Of a DNA stretch of 64,000 bases, positions 33,908 through 40,651 are shown piece after piece. Position numbers and translations under genes: made by a program. The stretch spans positions 62,001-126,000 of the forward strand of contig BPKO01000008.1 of the NCBI GenBank assembly GCA_026005175.1, given 5' to 3'. Below the pieces are notes generated by a model. It was given only the letters and a program-made list of their open reading frames with translations, made no database searches and was not told the DNA's origin. This DNA is from Candidatus Tectimicrobiota bacterium. GTDB taxonomy: Bacteria; Tectomicrobia; Entotheonellia; Entotheonellales; Entotheonellaceae. Within the stretch, counting starts at the first letter, position 1. The number at the start of each line of letters is the position of its first letter.

Positions 33908-35218
33908 ATGCTTGAAGTGGCCAGCACCGCTTCTGCTCCCTCGCCGCTGCACCGCGCCGTGCAGCACGCCCAGACCAGCTGCATCAAGTGCGGCTTTTGC
34001 CTGCCCAAGTGTCCCACGTATCGCCTGACGGGCAACGAAGCCGCCTCGCCCCGCGGCCGTCTCGATCTCCTGTACCTGGTGGCGCAGGGCGAGCTGGCGG
34101 CGACGGACATCGCCGCCGCACTCGATTTCTGCTTGGGATGCCGCGCCTGCGAGACGGCTTGCCCGGCCGGCGTCGCGTTCGGCGAGCTGCTGGTGGCCGG
34201 CCGTGCCACAGTGACAGCGGCGCACCCCAAGCCCTGGCTGGTGCGGTGGCTCCTGTGCCGCCTTGTGCCCTCGCCGGCGGGGCTGCGCGTGGCTGCCCTT
34301 TTCCTGCGCCTGTACCAGGCCAGCGGCATGCAGAAGCTGCTGCGCGCCAGCGGCCTGTGGCGCCTGGCGCCGGCCCTGGGCGCGCGCGAGGCCCTGCTGC
34401 CGCCCTTGCCCCCCTGGCGCACCTGGCGCCGGCTGCCCGCCGTGACCCCCGCTGTGGGCACGGGAAAAGGCACGGTGGCACTGCTTACTGGCTGCGTGGT
34501 GCCCGTGCTCTTGCCGCAGCTCAACCAGGCCACGGTACAGGTGCTGGCGCGCAACGGCTACCGCGTCCTCGTGCCGGCAGGGCAGCGCTGCTGTGGTGCC
34601 TTGCAGGCCCACGCCGGCGAACTGGAAGCGGCGCGGCAGCTGGCACGCCACCACCTTGCCCTTTTTGAAGCCGCAGGTGCCGACTGGGTCATCAGCAACG
34701 CCGCCGGCTGCGGTGCCATGCTCAAAGAGTACGGCGAGCTGCTGCGCGACGACCCGCGCTTTGCCGAGCGCGCCGCCGCCTTCAGTGCCCGCGTACGCGA
34801 CGTCAGCGAGCTGCTGGCCAGCGCGCCCCTGCGCGGGCCGCTGGCACCCCTGCCGCTGCGCGTGGCTTACGACGACCCCTGCCACCTGCTGCACGGCCAG
34901 GGCATTGCTGCCCCGCCGCGCCAGCTGCTGCGGCAGGTGCCGGCGCTAGAGCTGCTCGAGGTGCCCGAAAGCGACTGGTGCTGTGGCAGTGCCGGCATCT
35001 ACAACCTGGTGCACCCCGAGATGGCACAGCAGCTCCTGGAGCGCAAGCTGCGGCATCTTGCCGCCTTGCGCCCTCAGGTCATCGCCACCGGCAACCCGGG
35101 CTGCATCGTGCAGCTGCGCTACGGGGCGACGCGCCACGGCCTGGCTGCCGAAGTGCTGCATCCGGTAGAAGTGCTGGCGCGGGCGTACGGCGAAGCGGCC
35201 GGAGCGCCGCAGCCCTAA
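33908..35218 (+). CDS. glcF: Glycolate oxidase iron-sulfur subunit GlcF
   Basis: Electron-transfer subunit of 436 aa. Two 4Fe-4S motifs, CIKCGFCLPKCPTY and CLGCRACETACPAG, are followed by two cysteine-rich CCG domains (GQRCCGALQAHAG, YDDPCHL and SDWCCGSAG). AAGGA precedes the ATG; GTG 33905 directly before it is an alternative. It completes the glycolate-oxidising complex, which delivers electrons to quinone. Confidence 0.93.
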   Translation: MLEVASTASAPSPLHRAVQHAQTSCIKCGFCLPKCPTYRLTGNEAASPRGRLDLLYLVAQGELAATDIAAALDFCLGCRACETACPAGVAFGELLVAGRATVTAAHPKPWLVRWLLCRLVPSPAGLRVAALFLRLYQASGMQKLLRASGLWRLAPALGAREALLPPLPPWRTWRRLPAVTPAVGTGKGTVALLTGCVVPVLLPQLNQATVQVLARNGYRVLVPAGQRCCGALQAHAGELEAARQLARHHLALFEAAGADWVISNAAGCGAMLKEYGELLRDDPRFAERAAAFSARVRDVSELLASAPLRGPLAPLPLRVAYDDPCHLLHGQGIAAPPRQLLRQVPALELLEVPESDWCCGSAGIYNLVHPEMAQQLLERKLRHLAALRPQVIATGNPGCIVQLRYGATRHGLAAEVLHPVEVLARAYGEAAGAPQP

Positions 35219-35238
35219 ACGCCAGGAGCCCGCACCCG

Positions 35239-35850
35239 ATGGGCCTGTACCGCCGCCTGATCTTGCCCCGCCTGCTGCACCTGGTGATGCGCAGCCGCGA
35301 GCTGACGCCCTATCGGGTGCAGCTGATCCCGCAGGCCGGCGGGCAGGTGCTCGAGCTGGGCATCGGCTCGGGCTTGAACCTTCCCTTTTACACCGCGCAG
35401 GTGACGCGCCTCTACGGCCTTGATCCCTCCTTGGCGCTGCTGCGCCTGGCCCGCCGGCAGGCCGCCAGGGCTTCTGTGCCCGTGCTCCTGCTCCACGGCC
35501 TGGCCGAAGCCTTGCCCCTGGCCGATGCCAGCCTCGACACCGTGGTATCCACCTGGACGCTGTGCACCATCACCGGCATTGAGGCGGCGCTGGCCGAAGC
35601 GCGCCGCGTGCTGCGCCCACAAGGGCAGCTGCTCTTCGTCGAACACGGCCTGGCGCCGCAACCGCGCGTGGCGGCCTGGCAGCGGCGGCTGACGCCGTGG
35701 TGGCAGCCGCTGGCCGGCGGCTGCCACCTGGATCGTCCCATCGCCGCCCTGCTTGAGGCGGCCGGGTGGCGTCTTGCTGAGCTTCATACCACTTACCTCA
35801 GAGGGCCTCGCCCCTGGACCTACACTTACTGGGGGCGGGCGGTGCCCTGA
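35239..35850 (+). CDS. Class I SAM-dependent methyltransferase (METTL7/type 11-like)
   Basis: 203-aa Rossmann methyltransferase. Motif I VLELGIGSGLNLPFY, the acidic loop YGLDPS, LPLADASLDTVVSTWTLCTI and RVLRPQGQLLFVEHGLA are as in the METTL7-like phospholipid/thiol methyltransferase group. It follows glcF by 20 bp and may be co-transcribed. The substrate is unknown. Confidence 0.83.
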   Translation: MGLYRRLILPRLLHLVMRSRELTPYRVQLIPQAGGQVLELGIGSGLNLPFYTAQVTRLYGLDPSLALLRLARRQAARASVPVLLLHGLAEALPLADASLDTVVSTWTLCTITGIEAALAEARRVLRPQGQLLFVEHGLAPQPRVAAWQRRLTPWWQPLAGGCHLDRPIAALLEAAGWRLAELHTTYLRGPRPWTYTYWGRAVP

Positions 35851-35858
35851 AGTGCGCC

Positions 35859-35887
35859 TTGCATGGCCAAAGAGGCCATGCTACGCT
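35859..35887 (+). promoter_or_regulatory. Candidate promoter with an 8-bp inverted repeat across its spacer
   Basis: TTGCAT (35859-35864), 17 bp, TACGCT (35882-35887). The arms GCATGGCC/GGCCATGC (35861-35868, 35874-35881) are a perfect palindrome with a 5-nt centre, lying between -35 and -10, a classic repressor position. The CoA-transferase ATG is 30 bp downstream. Confidence 0.45.
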
Positions 35888-35916
35888 GGCAAGCCCTCGC
35901 AGCGAAGGAGGAAGCG

Positions 35917-37131
35917 ATGACCCTGCCAAAGACGGCGCTGGAAGGTATCCGCGTGCTCGACCTCGGCCGCTACCAGGCCGGACCGCGCATCGGCTTGGTG
36001 TTGGCCCGACTGGGGGCCGAGGTGATCAAAATCGAAGCCCCCGGTGGGGACGAAAGCCGGCAGATGGAGCCGCACGTGCGCGGGCAGAGCGCCTACTGGG
36101 TGCAGTATAACAGCGGCAAGAAGAGCCTGGGGCTGAACCTGCGCAGCGACAAAGGCAAGGCCATCCTGCGCGAGCTGGTGCGCGTTTCGGACATCTTTAT
36201 CCAAAACTTTCGTCCCGGCACCATCGAGGCCATGGGCTTTGGCTACGAGCAGCTGCGGGCCCTCAACCGGCGCCTCATCATGGTCAACGTTTCGGCTTAC
36301 GGGCAGTACGGTCCCTACCGCGACCGCTTAGGCTTTGACCCCATCGGCCAGGCCATCAGCGGCATGATGTCGCTTACTGGCTTTCCCGGCACACCGCCCA
36401 CACGCACCTACAACCCGGTTATCGACCGCATCACCGCCCTGCACGGCACCATCGGCGCCCTGGCGGCGCTGCGCGAGCGCGAGCTGTCCGGAGAAGGACA
36501 GGCGATCGACGTCTGCCTTGCCGACACCGGCTTTAGCATGACGGAGATCCAGTGCTGCGCGTATCTTGGCGCCGGCATCGTGCCCGAGCGCGTGGGCAAC
36601 GGCCGCGGGCTGATGAACACTTACCAGACCCGGGACGGCTGGGTGCTCATTGCCGCCATGAGCGACAACATCTGGCCGCGGCTGTGCGAGGCCATCGGCG
36701 CTCCCGAGTGGCGAAACGACCCGCGCTTTCGGCGCCTCGCCGACCGCCACCGCGCCTGGCAGGACATCGAGGCGCGCCTGCGCCCCTGGTTTGCCGCGCG
36801 CACGACGCGCGAGGCGGTGGACACCCTGGCCCCCCTGGGCATTCCCATCAGCCCGGTAAACGACATTCCCGCAGCGGCGCAAGAGCCCCACTTGCACGCA
36901 CGCGAGCTGCTCGTCGAGGTGCCCGACCCCATTGCCGGGCGCATCCACGTCTCTGGCAAGCACATCAAGCTCAGCCGCAGCGAGACGGTCATTGGCCCCG
37001 CGCCTCTTCCCGGGCAGCACACCGAAGAGATCCTGACCACACTGCTACACTATCGCGCCGACGAGGTGGCGGCGCTAGAGGCAGAAGGGGTGATTTACTG
37101 CAGCCGGCTTCCCGCAGCGGCACCGCGCTGA
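35917..37131 (+). CDS. Family III CoA-transferase (CaiB/BaiF type), second copy
   Basis: 404-aa acyl-CoA:carboxylate CoA-transferase. GIRVLDLGRYQAGPRIGLVLARLGAEVIKIE, NSGKKSLGLNLRS, and NFRPGTIEAMGFGY are typical; the catalytic Asp is expected in NPVIDRITALHG. It differs clearly from the 14.5-15.7 kb homologue, so different acids are likely. Start 35917 follows AAGGAGG; the track start at 35863 lies inside the promoter palindrome and is rejected. Confidence 0.92.
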   Translation: MTLPKTALEGIRVLDLGRYQAGPRIGLVLARLGAEVIKIEAPGGDESRQMEPHVRGQSAYWVQYNSGKKSLGLNLRSDKGKAILRELVRVSDIFIQNFRPGTIEAMGFGYEQLRALNRRLIMVNVSAYGQYGPYRDRLGFDPIGQAISGMMSLTGFPGTPPTRTYNPVIDRITALHGTIGALAALRERELSGEGQAIDVCLADTGFSMTEIQCCAYLGAGIVPERVGNGRGLMNTYQTRDGWVLIAAMSDNIWPRLCEAIGAPEWRNDPRFRRLADRHRAWQDIEARLRPWFAARTTREAVDTLAPLGIPISPVNDIPAAAQEPHLHARELLVEVPDPIAGRIHVSGKHIKLSRSETVIGPAPLPGQHTEEILTTLLHYRADEVAALEAEGVIYCSRLPAAAPR

Positions 37132-37208
37132 CGGAGAGCACTGGCTGGAGGCTGCGGGCCAATCAACGGCGAAAGGAACGAGCCCCGGCCATGGGCCGGG
37201 AGGCAGGG

Positions 37209-37640
37209 CTAAGGTCCGATCAAGTCGCGAACCCGGTCGAGCAACTCCTGGATGGTAAAAGGCTTGCTCAGAAACGGCACGGCGCCAGTGGCCACGTCGG
37301 GCAGCGTGCGGCTGTGCGGATCGCCGCTCATGAGCAAGAACCGCATGGTGGGATGGGCGGCCTTCCAGCGCTGGTAAAGCTCGTAGCCCTCTTGCCCCGT
37401 GGGCGTCAAGCGCACATCGGCAATCACCAGGGCGATGGCCTCAGGCCCCACTCGCTGCCGGACTTCTTCGGCCTCCTGCACGCTGGCCACCGCGGTCACA
37501 GCATACTGCCGCAAGCCCAAGGCCTCCACCAGCAGCTCCCGCACCGCGGCATCGTCATCAACCACGAGAATTCGCGGACGGGGTGGCTCGGCCGCCCTCG
37601 TGGGTCTCCTTGCCCGCCCACCTCTTGCCCGCTCAGCCAT
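37209..37640 (-). CDS. Single-domain response regulator
   Basis: 143-aa CheY-like receiver with a basic, proline-rich 22-residue lead. RILVVDDDAAVRELL gives the acidic pair; the phospho-acceptor Asp is in LVIADVRLTP, the Thr/Ser in LLMSGDPH and the Lys in FLSKPF. No output domain and no kinase nearby, so it is an orphan that may serve the hybrid kinase at the left edge or another sensor. Confidence 0.85.
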   Translation of the reverse strand: MAERARGGRARRPTRAAEPPRPRILVVDDDAAVRELLVEALGLRQYAVTAVASVQEAEEVRQRVGPEAIALVIADVRLTPTGQEGYELYQRWKAAHPTMRFLLMSGDPHSRTLPDVATGAVPFLSKPFTIQELLDRVRDLIGP

Positions 37641-37719
37641 GCGTCAATCCTCTCGTAGGACGCCTTCTCCCTCCGGCCAGGACAGCTCGTCCCCCAGTCA
37701 GTCAGAGGACCTCTGACCC

Positions 37720-37958
37720 GGCACCCACCCCTCCACTGCAGGCCCGATGGTTCCGTAATCTTAAACACACTCTCACCTCACCTGTCAATAGCTTCCAGCA
37801 GACATAACGAGCAGAGATCACATCGAAATCTCACTATGGCAGCAGTGACATAGCATGAAAGTCAAGGCGGGTAATTTCCACAGGATTCGCGGAACGAAGT
37901 TGAGTAACCAGTGCAAATTGGGAGACTAATATTTGGATCAAAGGCAAGGTGCAGCTAT
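37720..37958. other. AT-rich intergenic island without a recognisable gene
   Basis: My hand count for 37741-37980 is 114 G+C of 240, about 47%, far below the surrounding genes. No ORF here has a ribosome site or family resemblance. It may be a promoter/leader region for the response regulator, a remnant of foreign DNA, or a structured region. The 37641-37958 gap holds nothing else I can support. Confidence 0.5.
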
Positions 37959-38069
37959 TTAGGGCAGTCTCGGATGCCTGGTATGGACGACGAACAGGCC
38001 CAGGCCCAGGGCGGAGAGACCCAAAGCGGTGGTGGTGCCGACGAGGAAGGCGACGAGGGGAAGGGGCAT
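37959..38069 (-). CDS. 36-aa single-pass membrane peptide
   Basis: A short ORF reading PLPLVAFLVGTTTALGLSAL and ending in a basic tail (HTRHPRLP). One hydrophobic helix spans most of it, so insertion in the inner membrane is predicted. The ATG has GGAGG seven bases upstream, a better site than most large genes here have. The track shows only a longer ORF (38162) without such a site. No family is recognised. It sits between the AT-rich island and the divergent CoA-transferase gene. Confidence 0.5.
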   Translation of the reverse strand: MPLPLVAFLVGTTTALGLSALGLGLFVVHTRHPRLP

Positions 38070-38266
38070 GGCGAACCTCCACGCTGGAGCAGAACGATCC
38101 TTTCTGGAAGATCTCGGCAGCGACGCCACCAGACTTGAGCCGGGCGCGGCAAGGGATGACACGCCCGGCCGCCTGCGCTACGATGGGAAAGCCGCAGTTG
38201 CGGCACCGCGCCTGACCTGCATCGCGTACCAAGGCCCTGCTGGCCTACCGTGACGGAGGACGTCCC

Positions 38267-39584
38267 ATGCAGCCCTGGCAAGAACGCTACCGTGACAAGC
38301 TGGTGCCGGTGGACGACGCCCTGCGGGTCATCAAGCCCGGCGATACGGTGGTCATCGGCATCAATGGCAACATTCCGTCTTTTCTGTGTCGCGCCCTCGG
38401 CGAGCGCCTGGAGGCCTGGCCCGAGCTGCACCTTCTTGGTGCCGGCCTCCTGGAGCGCTTTGCTTTCCACGAACCGCAAGTGGCAGCCCGCTACACGGTG
38501 CAGGACATGTTTCTCACCGCCGCCACGCGCCCGGCGATGCAGCAGCGGGCCATTGACTTCTTGCCCTTCAATACCGCCCTCTGGCCTAGCGACGTGCGCC
38601 AGGGGCTGCGCACGGTCAATGTCTTTCTTACCAGCGTTTCGCCACCTGACGAGCACGGCTACTGCAGCTTCGGCTTCATGCTCTGGGCTTCGGCAGACCT
38701 GGTGGAAGTGGCCAAGGTGGTGATCGCCGAAGTGGACGAAAGCCACATCGTTACTTACGGCGACAACTACGTGCACGTGTCGCAGCTCGACTACCTGGTA
38801 GAGAAGCCCGAGGCCACCACGTTCGGCGACGTGGCCACCACCATGGGGTTTTCGGCACCCGACGCGGTGGACCGCCAGATCGCTGCGCACGCTGCCGAGC
38901 TCATCCACGACGGCGATACTTTCCAGCTCGGCGCCGGCACCGTCTCCATGGCGGTGATCGAGCACCTGCGCCAGAAGAACGACCTCGGCTTTCATTCCGA
39001 AATCTGCCCCACCGGGGTGGCCCAGCTCATTGCCGCTGGCAACATCAACGGTGCCTACAAGACGCTCAACCCGCGCAAGGCGGTCTGCACTGCCCTGTGG
39101 GGCGACGAGTTCACCCTCGACTTTGCCCACCTCAACCCGGCCATCGAGCTCAAGCGCATGAGCTACACCAACAATCCGCGCATCATCGCCCAGCACGACA
39201 ACATGGTGGCCATCAACACCGCCCTGAGCGTCGACCTGACGGGGCAGGTGGCAGTGGAGAGCTTCGGGGCCGGCCATGTACTCCGGGGTGGGGGGTCAGC
39301 TAGAGTTCACCATCGGCGCCTTGCTGGCCAAAAACGGCCGTGCTGTGACCGTGCTGCCCTCGACCGCCCGCGGCGGGACGGTGAGCCGCATCGTGCCGCA
39401 GCACCCCGAAGGCACGGTGGTCAGCGTGCCGCGCACGTACGTCAATTACGTGGTGACCGAGTACGGCGCCGTCAACTTGCTGGGCAAGTCCCAGCGCGAG
39501 CGGGCCGAGCTGCTCATCTCCATTGCCCACCCCGACTTTCGCCCCGAGCTGCGCCGTGCGGCGCGGCGCCTGTTCTGGCCGTAA
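38267..39584 (+). CDS. Acetyl-CoA hydrolase/4-hydroxybutyrate CoA-transferase family protein (frameshifted)
   Basis: Family I CoA-transferase of about 438 aa. DALRVIKPGDTVVIG, PDEHGYCSFG, GDTFQLGAGTVSMAV, and GFHSEICPTGVAQL are typical. The frame breaks after VAVESFGAG; the ORF at 39276 continues with MYSGVGGQLEFTIGALLAKNG and ends YVVTEYGAVNLLGKSQRERA. One extra C at 39274-39275 explains it. GGAGG precedes the ATG. The track ORF that joins its N-terminal part to the downstream kinase is a frameshift artefact. It leads a three-gene operon. Confidence 0.87.
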
Positions 39585-39631
39585 GATCCAAGGCCCTGCC
39601 ATGTGGTACGCTTAAAAGCAAGGAGAACGGC

Positions 39632-40651
39632 GTGAGCGCGGTGGGTATCCTCGCCAATCCAGCAGCAGGCCGTGACATCCGCCGGCTGGTGGCCGCGGGG
39701 TCGGTGGTGTCGAATAGGGAAAAAGTGCAGATCGTGCGCCGCGTGCTGCTTGGGCTCGACGCCCTGGGGGTAGAGACGGTGCTCACCATGCCCGACGCTT
39801 TTGCCATCTGCCGCCAGGCGCAGCAGGGGCTGCGCCTGCGCGCCTGCGTGGTGGAGGTGCCGCTGGCGGCCGAGTTCACGGCGCTCGACACCACCCGGGC
39901 GGCGGCGCTGATGGCCGCCCAGGGGGTAGGGTGCCTCGTCAGCCTGGGCGGCGATGGCACCTGCCGGGCCGTGGCCAAGGGATGTGGCAACGTCCCCCTC
40001 CTGCCCTTGTCGACGGGGACCAACAACGTCTTTCCCTATGCTCTGGAAGGCACCCTGGCCGGGCTGGCCGCAGGCCTCGTGGCGCGCGCCCTGGTGCCGC
40101 CAGAGGCGGTCATCGAGCAGCGGCCGCGCCTGGACGTTATCCGCAACGGGACGGCGGCCGAGCTGGCGGTGGTCGACGTCGTCTTCTGCACCCAACCCTT
40201 TGTCGGCGCCCGTGCCGTCTGGGACGTGCGTACCGTGCGCACCGTGGTGGTGGCCCAGCGCCGGCCGGCGCAGCTGGGCTTTGCCGCCCTGGCCGGCAAC
40301 TTCCCCGCCGACGGGGCAGGCGGCATGCTCCTGGAGCTCGACCCGGACGCCCCGCCGGTGCTGGCGCCCATTGCCCCCGGAATGGTGGTGCCGGTGGGGG
40401 TCCGCCGCGCCGTGCCGCTTCCTCCTGGGGCAGAGGTGACGCTGGCGGCGGGTGCTGGTACCCTGGCGCTCGACGGCGAGCGCGAGGTGGAGGTGAGCCC
40501 GCACGACCGCATTGTGGTGCGCCTCAACCCCCACGGGCCGCGGGTCATCAATCCCTGGCGGGTACTGGAGCTAGCAGCCCAGGAAGGCGTTTTTGTGCGG
40601 CTGCCCGGCTTGGGAAAGCCGGCCGGCACCGACGAGGCAGAGGCGCAATGA
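39632..40651 (+). CDS. ATP-NAD kinase/AcoX-like protein
   Basis: 339-aa protein of the COG3199 group of NAD-kinase-like folds. GILANPAAGRDIRRLV, LVSLGGDGTCRAVAKGC and LPLSTGTNNVFP are the family's nucleotide-binding motifs. AcoX members sit in acetoin operons with unproved function; others are annotated as ATP- or polyphosphate-dependent NAD kinases. The GTG start at 39632 has AAGGAG at good spacing. It overlaps the next gene by ATGA, so it is tied to the PEP-synthase-like enzyme and the CoA-transferase. Confidence 0.8.
   Translation: MSAVGILANPAAGRDIRRLVAAGSVVSNREKVQIVRRVLLGLDALGVETVLTMPDAFAICRQAQQGLRLRACVVEVPLAAEFTALDTTRAAALMAAQGVGCLVSLGGDGTCRAVAKGCGNVPLLPLSTGTNNVFPYALEGTLAGLAAGLVARALVPPEAVIEQRPRLDVIRNGTAAELAVVDVVFCTQPFVGARAVWDVRTVRTVVVAQRRPAQLGFAALAGNFPADGAGGMLLELDPDAPPVLAPIAPGMVVPVGVRRAVPLPPGAEVTLAAGAGTLALDGEREVEVSPHDRIVVRLNPHGPRVINPWRVLELAAQEGVFVRLPGLGKPAGTDEAEAQ

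Noticed and set aside
38267-40651. 794-aa ORF suggesting a CoA-transferase/kinase fusion
   Set aside because: The join is a frameshift; conserved CoA-transferase sequence continues in another frame to a normal stop and the kinase has its own GTG and ribosome site.
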